This document shows positions 7,613 to 13,528 of a stretch of DNA of 16,737 nucleotides, piece after piece. Position 1 is the first letter of the stretch, and every line of letters begins with the position of its first letter. The DNA is from Chromatiales bacterium (GTDB lineage: Bacteria; Pseudomonadota; Gammaproteobacteria; SZUA-152), in NCBI GenBank assembly GCA_026999335.1, contig JALTPW010000944.1:1-16737 (forward strand), in the 5' to 3' direction. The notes beneath the pieces are model-generated. The model saw nothing but the letters and a program-made list of their open reading frames with translations. It made no database searches and had not been told where the DNA came from. Made by a program: the position numbers and the translations under genes.

Positions 7613-7795
7613 TATGCTCGCTCATAAGTAGAAGTCCCCTGGAGTCCTGGTGCGCGCCAGTGACGTATGCCAAAGACGGCGGGCTCCAATTCCCCGACTG
7701 CTGATGCGTCTTTACGGCAGTTGGCAGAATTTATTGAGAATATCCGCCTGGGGGACGACTATCGGCCAACGGGAAAGTGGCGTTATTATGGGCGC

Positions 7796-8194
7796 ATGTC
7801 ATTTTTCTTGCCACCCCGTCTTCACCTGCTGATCCCGGCGCTGTTGCTTACCGTCCTGGGACTGTCCGCTTGCACCACGGTGCCGGTCGAGCCGAAAACG
7901 GAAAAGCTGTCCCAGGAGGAGGTCTCCGCAGCACTGTTCGAGCGCGCCAAGCGCCTCTATCTATCGCAAGATTATGCCGGCTCGGTGGGCTTGATGCACA
8001 CCCTGGCCGGACGTGGCCACCTGCAGGCGCAGTATGTGCTGGGGTATATGTACTACTACGGACTGGGTGTGCCACGCAACGAAAAAAAGGCGATCCGCTG
8101 GATCACCACGGCTGCCGTACGCGGTCATGCCAAGGCCAAGGAGGCCCTGGAATTGCTGGATAAGGGTGAGCCCGTACCACGCCTGACTCAGTAG
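7796..8194 (+). CDS. Sel1-repeat lipoprotein
   Basis: This is a 132-residue predicted lipoprotein. The N-terminus has a signal sequence ending in the lipobox L-S-A-C with Cys26 as the lipidated residue. The C-terminal half contains one complete Sel1-like repeat: HLQAQYVLGYMYYYGLGVPR followed by AIRWITTAAVRGHAKAKEAL, a TPR-related helical pair used for protein-protein contacts. I chose the ATG at 7796 because a lipoprotein signal must be near the N-terminus; the frame is open back to an ATG at 7667, which would add 43 residues before it. The gene ends 5 bases before the convergent beta-barrel gene with no terminator between. Partner and role are unknown. Confidence 0.78.
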   Translation: MSFFLPPRLHLLIPALLLTVLGLSACTTVPVEPKTEKLSQEEVSAALFERAKRLYLSQDYAGSVGLMHTLAGRGHLQAQYVLGYMYYYGLGVPRNEKKAIRWITTAAVRGHAKAKEALELLDKGEPVPRLTQ

Positions 8195-8199
8195 AACCG

Positions 8200-8763
8200 T
8201 CAGTAGAACAGATAGTTCAGCATCAGCCGCCAGCTGGTAGAACGCACGGGATACGGGCTGTCGATAGCGTCTGTCAGATTGGTGCGCAGGTAGCTGGCCT
8301 CGAGGTTGACGTGAGGCATGAACTCATAGCCGGCACCGAGGATGTAGCCATTGCCGAATTTGCTGCTGTCGGTGCCGCTCTCGCGGGATAACGAACTGTA
8401 GCTGTAGCCATAGCCGTAATGCAGGTAGACCGAGCGCGCCCGGGGCGAGAAGTAATAAGCTGCACCGATACCGTTGAGGCCCAGGGACCAGGTGCCGCCG
8501 TCGTGGTTGAACCAGTTGCCTTCGCTGAGATAATACAGCGTGAACTGGTTGCTGAAGCCAAAGCCGAGGCGCACGGAAGTGGCGATGCCGGCGACACTGG
8601 CGGTCTCGGTGGCACTGCCCGCATGGCTGAAATCGAGATCGGTGCCGTGATAACCGATGCCCAGGCCGGCAATAAAGGCCTGGCGCTGATTATTGAAGGC
8701 CTGTGCGGACGCGCTGCCCAGAAAAAACAGGATCAGGCTGACGATTTGCAGTTGGCGACACAT
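8200..8763 (-). CDS. Small outer-membrane beta-barrel protein
   Basis: This 187-residue protein has a signal peptide (LQIVSLILFFLGSASAQA) followed by alternating amphipathic strands rich in Gly, Tyr and Ser (for example AFIAGLGIGYHG, YLHYGYGYSYSS, NGYILGAGYEF). It ends in an aromatic residue (NYLFY), typical of outer-membrane barrels recognised by BamA. Size and pattern suggest an eight-stranded OmpA/OmpW/opacity-like barrel. The ribosome binding site GGGAGGGAA is strong. No ligand or substrate can be assigned. Confidence 0.78.
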   Translation of the reverse strand: MCRQLQIVSLILFFLGSASAQAFNNQRQAFIAGLGIGYHGTDLDFSHAGSATETASVAGIATSVRLGFGFSNQFTLYYLSEGNWFNHDGGTWSLGLNGIGAAYYFSPRARSVYLHYGYGYSYSSLSRESGTDSSKFGNGYILGAGYEFMPHVNLEASYLRTNLTDAIDSPYPVRSTSWRLMLNYLFY

Positions 8764-8815
8764 GGTATTCCCTCCCAGGGCGTGGTTTCTTTCTTGAGGA
8801 TATCAGGAGTGCGCG

Positions 8816-9988
8816 CTAGCGTCCTTTTTCCTCGTCGGTAAAAATACCCAGCAGGTCATCGAGGAACAATCGCCCCTTTTCGCTGGCACGGATGTTGTCC
8901 ATGGACCAGTCCAGCAGGCCCTTTTCTTCGGCCATCCGCAGCGGTGTCTCGACCAACGTCAACGGCTGGCCGGTGTGGGCGGCGAACAGCGACGATGCAA
9001 AGCCCTCTGTCAGACGCAGGGCATTCATCATGAACTCCAAGCCCACTTCGTTGCGCATGATGGTGCGTTCGCTCTGTATCCGCTGCGCCACACAATCTGC
9101 ATGCAGATAATCCTGTGGTCCACGCCGTTTGGCGAGGCGAGTGATATTCTGCTGCGCAGCGTCGCTGAGCTTGGCATGGGCGCCAGCACCAATACCGAGA
9201 TAGTCGCCAAACTGCCAATAGTTGATGTTGTGCGCGCAACGTCGGCCCTCGCGGGCATAGGCGGAGACCTCGTATTGCCCGTAGCCGGCCCCGGCCAGCA
9301 GCGCCTGCCCCTGCTGCTGGATGTGCCAGGCGCTGTCGTCATCGGGAAGCCGGGGCGGCTGGGCGAAAAAGCGTGTGTTGGGCTCCAGGGTCAGCTGATA
9401 ATAGGAAATGTGGGTGGGCTCCAGGGCGATGGCGGTGGCCACATCCTCTGCGGCTTGCGCCGGGTCTTGTGCCGGCAGGGCGAACATCAGGTCGAGATTA
9501 AAATTGTCGAAGCCGGCGGCATGCGCCATCTCGGCCGCCGCGATGGCCTCACGACGGCCGTGGATGCGGCCCAGGCGTTGCAGGCTGTCGGCGCTGAAAC
9601 TCTGCACACCAATGGACAGACGGTTGATGCCGGCAGCACGGTATTCGCTGAAGCGCGCCTGCTCCGCGCTGCCGGGGTTGGCTTCCAGGGTAATCTCCGC
9701 ATCGGGGCGCAACGCCAGCAGTGCACGCAGCCCGGACAGCAGCTGATCGATGGCCTCCACCGACAGCAGGCTGGGGGTGCCGCCACCGATGAACACCGTC
9801 TGCACCGCGCGGCCCCACACGCGCGGCAGATCATCGGCCAGATCGCGCAGCAGGGCGTCGATGTAGGCCCGCTCCGGCACCGCACCACGGGGCTGGTGGG
9901 AATTGAAGTCACAATAGGGGCACTTGCGCTCGCACCACGGAAAGTGGATGTACAGCGACAGGGGGGGTAATTCGGTGAACTGGAACAT
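8816..9988 (-). CDS. hemW: Radical SAM heme chaperone HemW
   Basis: This radical SAM protein of about 390 residues binds heme and delivers it to respiratory proteins. The iron-sulfur motif C-x3-C-x2-C is at Cys19, Cys23 and Cys26. The residue two after the last Cys is Phe, not the fourth Cys found in oxygen-independent coproporphyrinogen oxidase HemN, which favours HemW. The heme-binding HNINYW motif, the SAM-binding GGGTPS motif, and FGDYLGIGAGAHAKL (commonly G rather than A before K) are present, with the C-terminal HemN-type domain. A GTG at 10000 would add four residues; neither start has a clear ribosome binding site. It is divergent from dinB. Confidence 0.94.
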   Translation of the reverse strand: MFQFTELPPLSLYIHFPWCERKCPYCDFNSHQPRGAVPERAYIDALLRDLADDLPRVWGRAVQTVFIGGGTPSLLSVEAIDQLLSGLRALLALRPDAEITLEANPGSAEQARFSEYRAAGINRLSIGVQSFSADSLQRLGRIHGRREAIAAAEMAHAAGFDNFNLDLMFALPAQDPAQAAEDVATAIALEPTHISYYQLTLEPNTRFFAQPPRLPDDDSAWHIQQQGQALLAGAGYGQYEVSAYAREGRRCAHNINYWQFGDYLGIGAGAHAKLSDAAQQNITRLAKRRGPQDYLHADCVAQRIQSERTIMRNEVGLEFMMNALRLTEGFASSLFAAHTGQPLTLVETPLRMAEEKGLLDWSMDNIRASEKGRLFLDDLLGIFTDEEKGR

Positions 9989-10007
9989 GCGGGGCGTCAC
10001 TCGGTAT

Positions 10008-10052
10008 CGACAGGGGATAAGTGTGGTATTTTACCTGTCGAACCGCGACAGG
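10008..10052. repeat. Three-arm inverted repeat upstream of hemW
   Basis: The heptamer CGACAGG occurs at 10008-10014 and 10046-10052, and its reverse complement CCTGTCG lies between them at 10034-10040. The central arm can pair with either flank: with a 5-base spacer on one side and 19 on the other. It lies just upstream of the hemW start on the minus strand, so it could be an operator or a pair of mutually exclusive hairpins in the hemW leader. No known regulator can be named. Confidence 0.5.
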
Positions 10053-10128
10053 GTGGAAATCTGTGCTGAGTCCGGAAAATACCCCGGATCCGGATGGTAC
10101 TGACTTAGGCTTGAGAGACCTGGAATAG

Positions 10129-10156
10129 CGTCATTCCCGCGCAGGTGGGGATTATA
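10129..10156. repeat. Degenerate CGTCATTCCCGC-type hairpin repeat
   Basis: The sequence CGTCATTCCCGCGCAGGTGG followed by GGATTATA contains imperfect arms TTCCCGC / GTGGGGAT and resembles a short dispersed hairpin widespread in proteobacteria (CGTCATTCCCGC...GCGGGAAT). Only one copy is seen here. The rest of the 10053-10285 gap before dinB shows nothing else I can support. Confidence 0.35.
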
Positions 10157-10285
10157 CGCTCTGCGGATGTTCAATACTGTCAAGGTTCTCACGTCGTTTT
10201 ACCCGCAATAATGATGGTGTATTCAGCTTTAAGCCAGTGCCATTCATCCCGGGCCCTTGTATCACCACTGCGGTAATATCTCTCC

Positions 10286-11452
10286 ATGATCATTCATGCC
10301 GATATGGACGCCTTCTACGCCTCGGTAGAGATCCGTGAGCGGCCCGAGCTGTGCGGTCGACCGGTGGCGGTGGGTGGTTCAGCCGAGGGCCGTGGCGTGA
10401 TCGCCGCCGCCAGCTACGCGGCGCGAAAATTCGGTGTGCGCAGCGCCATGCCCACCCGTGCGGCGCTGAAACGCTGCCCGGATCTGGTGCTTTTGCCGGT
10501 GCACATGTCGCTGTACGCCGGGGTATCGCGGCAAATCCACGCCATCTTCGCCCGCTACACCCCCCTCATCGAACCTCTGTCGCTGGACGAGGCCTTTCTC
10601 GATGTGAGTGCCAGCAAGCGGCTGTTCGGTTCGGCGGCGGTAATCGCCCGGCGCATCAAACAGGAGGTGCACGAGGAGCTGGGACTGGTGGTCTCCATGG
10701 GCGTGGCACCGAACAAGTTTCTGGCCAAAATCGCCTCGGATCTCGATAAGCCGGATGGTTTCGTCGAGGTGGCCGCCGACGCTGTACAGGCCTTTCTTGA
10801 TCCGCTACCGGTATCGCGTCTGTGGGGCGTAGGCCGGGTCACTGGCGCGGCGTTACAAAAACAGGGCATCCATACCATCGCCGAGCTGCGCCGGCAGCCA
10901 CAAACGGCGCTGCGGCGCTGGTTTGGCGAGCATGGCCAGCAGCTGTGGCATCTGTCCCACGGCATTGACGAACGCCCGGTGGTGACCGAGCACGAGGCCA
11001 AGTCCATTTCCCACGAAACCACCTTTGCCCGTGATGTTGCCGACCCGGATACCCTGCGCGCAGTGTTGCTTGACCTCACCGAGCAGGTGGCCTGGCGCTT
11101 ACGTCGTCACGGCAAATGCGGCCGCACCGTGCAGCTAAAACTGCGCTTCGATGATTTCCGCACCGTGACCCGTGCCCACAGCCTGCGCGATGCCAGCGAT
11201 GCCACCCAGGTCATCTGGCACACGGTGTCGCGGCTGCTGGATCGCGAACTGGCACAGGGTATCCCGCCGTTACGTCTGCTGGGGATGGGGGTGAGTGGCT
11301 TCGATGATGGTGCGGATAGCCGTCGGCAGAGTGACTTATTTGCCGGCGCGGCGGCGGAGGACGAGGCTGTGGATCGTGTTACCGATGACATCAATGCCCG
11401 TTTCGGCGGCAAGGTGCTGCAGCGTGCGCGCAGTTACCACAAGAGTCGATAG
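10286..11452 (+). CDS. dinB: DNA polymerase IV (Y-family translesion polymerase)
   Basis: This error-prone polymerase bypasses lesions such as N2-dG adducts. The 388 residues include the catalytic acids Asp6 (HADMDAFYASVE) and Asp101-Glu102 (LSLDEAFLDV), the SMGVAPNKFLAKIASDLDKP motif of the palm, a helix-hairpin-helix region in LWGVGRVTGAALQKQGI, and the little-finger domain (about 235-345). A beta-clamp-binding pentapeptide QSDLF is at 348-352. Unlike E. coli Pol IV (351 residues, clamp motif at its very end), a 36-residue tail follows, ending AINARFG-like (DDINARFGGKVLQRARSY), which is common in longer DinB proteins. No canonical LexA box (CTGT-N8-ACAG) is visible upstream. A degenerate REP copy begins at its stop codon. 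Confidence 0.96.
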   Translation: MIIHADMDAFYASVEIRERPELCGRPVAVGGSAEGRGVIAAASYAARKFGVRSAMPTRAALKRCPDLVLLPVHMSLYAGVSRQIHAIFARYTPLIEPLSLDEAFLDVSASKRLFGSAAVIARRIKQEVHEELGLVVSMGVAPNKFLAKIASDLDKPDGFVEVAADAVQAFLDPLPVSRLWGVGRVTGAALQKQGIHTIAELRRQPQTALRRWFGEHGQQLWHLSHGIDERPVVTEHEAKSISHETTFARDVADPDTLRAVLLDLTEQVAWRLRRHGKCGRTVQLKLRFDDFRTVTRAHSLRDASDATQVIWHTVSRLLDRELAQGIPPLRLLGMGVSGFDDGADSRRQSDLFAGAAAEDEAVDRVTDDINARFGGKVLQRARSYHKSR

Positions 11453-11472
11453 AAGCAGGCCATGCCTGCGAT
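11452..11472 (+). repeat. Single variant REP palindrome after dinB
   Basis: The core is GCAGGC-CAT-GCCTGC at 11455-11469 with the usual GCGAT-like tail. Compared with the other copies (GCGGGC-CAT-GCCCGC) both arms changed in a matching way, so the hairpin still pairs. It overlaps the last base of the dinB stop codon and may serve as a 3' end hairpin. No partner copy is nearby. Confidence 0.7.
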
Positions 11473-11543
11473 AACCTATTCCGGCAGGAAAAAAACCGTT
11501 CTCACAGGCTATTTTTTAATCTGCAATCTGTCCCGAACGGCTT

Positions 11544-11570
11544 TTGCAAGCAAACCGGGCAGGCTATGAT
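11544..11570 (+). promoter_or_regulatory. Weak candidate promoter
   Basis: A good -10 element TATGAT (11565-11570) lies about 40 bases before the small open frame at 11610. The nearest -35 match, TTGCAA (11544-11549), is only 15 bases away, shorter than optimal. Confidence 0.25.
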
Positions 11571-11609
11571 GGTGATCAGCGCAATTTCAAACCATTGGCG
11601 AGACAAGCG

Positions 11610-11750
11610 ATGAATAAAGAGTTCGCCGCAGATGAAGTTAATGTTGTCGAATCTACCCTGTTGGAGCGTTACAGTAAGGTGATATTGCCACAGATGGCAG
11701 ACGTCAAACTGCGTCAGGTGGATCATCGGGCGCAGCAAGCAGGTCATTGA
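11610..11750 (+). CDS. Possible small protein, 46 residues
   Basis: The frame encodes a hydrophilic, probably helical peptide beginning MNKEFAADEVNVVESTLLER and ending VDHRAQQAGH. Composition (regular spacing of Leu/Val among charged residues, no rare runs) looks like protein rather than chance, and a promoter-like -10 box lies upstream. There is only a weak purine-rich GAGACAAG before the ATG. It could be a real small protein, or the remnant of a longer one. It precedes the membrane-protein gene by 22 bases on the same strand, so they may be co-transcribed. I do not recognise a family. Confidence 0.4.
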   Translation: MNKEFAADEVNVVESTLLERYSKVILPQMADVKLRQVDHRAQQAGH

Positions 11751-11772
11751 TGTCTCAAGTCCATCTATCGCC

Positions 11773-12222
11773 ATGACCGATAACACACAGCAGGAACGCG
11801 ACCTGCAAATCTACCGTCAGTTGCTCAGCTTGTGGCAGGCGGAAAACCCCATTAAGACCATCAAACTGCAGTTCCTGCTCGCCAGCAATGCCCTGCTGCT
11901 GGGATTCATGCAATTGAGCGGTGGCCTGGTGGCCGCCAATCGCCCGCTAATGCTGGGCGGATTTGTGTTGTGCCTGCTGTGGACCCTGTCTCTCGGCCGC
12001 ACCGCCCTGTTTCAGAAGGCGTGGAAGATCCGCCTCGATGAAATCAGCCGCCGCTATCCCGACAATGAACTTTTTCAATTGCTAGACCAACGCCAAGCCC
12101 TCGCCTGCACCCCGATATGGCTGCGGGTATTGGGAGGCGTACCCGCGAAATATTACCTGTTAGGCGCTCCGGTCGGCATGGCGCTGGGCTGGCTGCTGGC
12201 AGCAATCAGGGTCGGCAGTTAG
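11773..12222 (+). CDS. Hypothetical multi-spanning membrane protein
   Basis: This 149-residue protein begins with a polar helical segment (QQERDLQIYRQLLSLWQAEN). Two close membrane segments follow at about 32-50 (FLLASNALLLGFMQLSGG) and 56-75 (RPLMLGGFVLCLLWTLSLG), then a basic cytoplasmic-type stretch with many Arg/Lys (KAWKIRLDEISRRYPDNE), and a last membrane segment at about 128-145 (LLGAPVGMALGWLLAAI). Topology therefore suggests three segments with the central loop in the cytoplasm. I do not recognise a family; the layout (soluble helix, paired TM, soluble helix) is loosely reminiscent of small SLATT-like membrane modules but that is speculation. The ATG lacks a clear ribosome binding site. 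Confidence 0.7.
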   Translation: MTDNTQQERDLQIYRQLLSLWQAENPIKTIKLQFLLASNALLLGFMQLSGGLVAANRPLMLGGFVLCLLWTLSLGRTALFQKAWKIRLDEISRRYPDNELFQLLDQRQALACTPIWLRVLGGVPAKYYLLGAPVGMALGWLLAAIRVGS

Positions 12223-12520
12223 CCTGTAACACGTAAACAGTCATGATTTGTTCGTCTTCCAACCGGTTAATAACGGGCATCGATCGACTAACTCCTTAAG
12301 TAGTAAAGGATAACCCGAGTGGCACTAAGTTAAAAAAATAGAGCTATATTTCAATCGGTTAGAATCGCGTCTAATTAAGCAAGTTCAGTGCACTGCTCTC
12401 GCTTTTTCATTCATATACATATATTCCATAGGCAGACTGATAGTGAGCTCGCTAAAAGCCGAGTGCGGCCTTGGCGTAATGTGATTTTCAGGCGTTGGCG
12501 TGAATTCGCCGTGGGCATTG

Positions 12521-12595
12521 ATCGCGGGCATGGCCCGCTCCTACGGGAGGGTTAAACGACCTCATCTCATCGTAGAGCGGGCCATGCCCGCGATG
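12521..12595. repeat. Inverted REP pair, reversed geometry
   Basis: A reverse-oriented copy of the REP palindrome (12521-12544) is followed after about 26 bases by a forward copy (12571-12595). This is the opposite arrangement to the pairs at 2953 and 6253, and the spacer is much shorter. The whole unit can also fold as one long hairpin because the two copies are complementary. Confidence 0.8.
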
Positions 12596-12602
12596 ACTTC
12601 CC

Positions 12603-12680
12603 TCAGCATTCCATCTTCTCCCGCGAAAACACCCCGTACAACACCGGCAGCACGAACAGTGTCAGCAGGTTCGGCGAGGT
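12603..12680 (-). pseudogene. C-terminal remnant of an RND efflux transporter
   Basis: On the minus strand this stretch translates to SPNLLTLFVLPVLYGVFSRE and ends KMEC-stop. The segment LLTLFVLPVLY is the conserved end of the last membrane helix of RND inner-membrane pumps (CusA/CzcA/AcrB type). Only about 25 codons survive; immediately upstream the similarity vanishes into AT-rich sequence. It begins 8 bases beyond a REP copy. Too short to say which RND subclass it came from. Confidence 0.65.
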
Positions 12681-12888
12681 AGGGTGAAACTGGAAATGAC
12701 ATCATGTCAAGGCCTCATCCTAAAAGCCCTTTGGTAACCATTTAATTACATAGATTTATTTCTTAACTTAGTGCCATTCAGGACAAACCCTATGCTTATG
12801 ACAGATATGATCGCCAAGCGGACGACAGTTTTCCGATTTCTCTCATACTTCAACCAAGATATCTTCATAGAAACTTCACCTCCCAGCA

Positions 12889-13052
12889 CTAGTGGTTCAT
12901 GCGGGAAGTTCTGTGACTAAGGAGCACAGTGAGAAGGTGCAGATCAAGGCGGCAAAACGCTGTAATGGGGGTTCCATTTCGAGTTTTTCCAACGCAGAAA
13001 TGCGCCTTCTCACGAAGCGAACAGTGACATAACTTTCCGCATGAACCACTAG
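12889..13052. mobile_element. MITE-like hairpin element 1 (164 bp)
   Basis: The ends are inverted repeats matching at 26 of the first 29 positions, beginning CTAGTGGTTCATGCGG. Further inward GTGAGAAGGTGCA pairs with its near complement, so most of the element can fold into one hairpin. CTAG occurs at both ends, consistent with a duplicated 4-bp target. It encodes nothing. Its right CTAG (13049-13052) is also the left CTAG of the next element. The parent transposase family is not identified; 4-bp YTAR-type targets are known for the IS5 subgroup. Confidence 0.75.
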
Positions 13053-13215
13053 GAGCCTGTCCGAGAATAGGAGTCGTCGCGAGGGGAAGCCATTTTGAGT
13101 CCATTTTTTCGGCCATTTGAGGCGAATAGTGACTCATATTTAACGAAAATGTGCGGGAAAATGAGCCAAAATGGCTTTTCCGCAGTAGGCTCCTAGTTCT
13201 CGGACAGGCTCCTAG
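13049..13215. mobile_element. MITE-like hairpin element 2 (167 bp)
   Basis: The first 19 bases, CTAGGAGCCTGTCCGAGAA, are exactly the reverse complement of the corresponding right end. Imperfect complementarity continues for about 75 bases per arm, including GCCATTTTG on both arms. The terminal sequence is unrelated to that of element 1, yet it is bounded by the same CTAG. It carries no gene of its own, although an ATG inside it happens to read into the downstream ORF fragment. Confidence 0.75.
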
Positions 13216-13528
13216 GGGGGTGTTCGATATTACATCGGGTGTATTGAGACGGATATGGGATTTCAAAAGCGGTGTTTTACCTTGTCAGGAAAAAATCACT
13301 CAAACCCTTGGTTTAGTCGGCTGGCAAAAACTGCGTTGGCGTAATCCCTATGTCGAACTTCCTGAAGGCATGGAGCTTGATTTTGGTGGTTATGTAAATA
13401 GGTTTGCCTAATTTTACCATAGAAGAGGATGATCTTGGGTCTGAAGCCTAAGTCGCTTGCTGCACGAAATTTCTGTGCCGGGGGAACCGGGGGACAGGCT
13501 TTCTGTGGGCATGGAAAAGCTACCCACC

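Larger units (their letters stand above)
12320..12776. repeat. Distant 14-bp perfect inverted repeat (possible ends of a lost mobile element)
   Basis: TGGCACTAAGTTAA at 12320-12333 is repeated exactly in reverse complement at 12763-12776. Similarity continues on both sides (CCCGAG versus CCTGAA outside, then A-rich sequence inside). The 457-bp span encodes no transposase, and no direct target duplication is evident at its edges. It encloses the REP pair and the RND scrap. It may mark the ends of a non-autonomous or internally deleted insertion element, or two independent solo ends. Confidence 0.5.
12792..13411 (+). pseudogene. Short ORF interrupted by two MITE-like elements
   Basis: Left part: an ATG at 12792 (or 12798) opens a frame of 33 codons (MLMTDMIAKRTTVFRFLSYF onward) up to the CTAG at 12889. 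Right part: after the CTAG at 13212 a frame runs 65 codons to the stop at 13411, ending ELDFGGYVNRFA. Deleting the 323 bases 12893-13215, leaving one CTAG, joins the two exactly in frame (...PPSTR-GVFDITSG...) to give 98 residues. In the present sequence the right half can only be translated from inside the second element. I do not recognise the protein. The in-frame restoration is direct; that the two halves formed one gene is inference. Confidence 0.45.
12223..13528. other. 1.3-kb repeat- and relic-rich stretch without an intact gene
   Basis: No intact coding gene is supported here. From left to right it holds AT-rich sequence (12223-12319), one arm of a distant inverted repeat, an inverted REP pair, an RND-pump scrap, the 13-base palindrome TGACATCATGTCA at 12697-12709, the second arm of the distant inverted repeat, and an ORF split by two MITE-like elements. 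The last part (13412-13528) has a G-rich stretch (CCGGGGGAACCGGGGG) but nothing I can name. Base composition is visibly more AT-rich than in the flanking housekeeping genes. It looks like an insertion hot spot. Confidence 0.7.

Noticed and set aside
7667..7795. N-terminal extension of the Sel1 lipoprotein
   Set aside because: It would put 43 residues before a lipoprotein signal peptide, which must be N-terminal; no ribosome binding site precedes 7667. The stretch is nevertheless open and could be a remnant.
8975..9970. 331-codon plus-strand open frame opposite hemW
   Set aside because: hemW motifs are unequivocal on the minus strand; no independent start signal or family resemblance.
10033..10053. 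LexA (SOS) box upstream of dinB
   Set aside because: CTGT and ACAG are separated by 9 rather than 8 bases, and the site is about 235 bases from dinB but close to hemW.
12500..12682. 60-codon ORF through the REP pair
   Set aside because: It is made of REP palindromes and the antisense of the RND remnant; no ribosome binding site.
13151..13411. 86-codon ORF starting inside the second MITE-like element
   Set aside because: Its first 22 codons are the inverted-repeat arm of the element; only the part after 13215 looks like protein, and it is better explained as the 3' half of an interrupted ORF.
13454..13528. Terminator for the MTHFR-like gene (GTGGG...CCCAC)
   Set aside because: Only five base pairs around a 13-base loop and no T-tract on the transcribed side.
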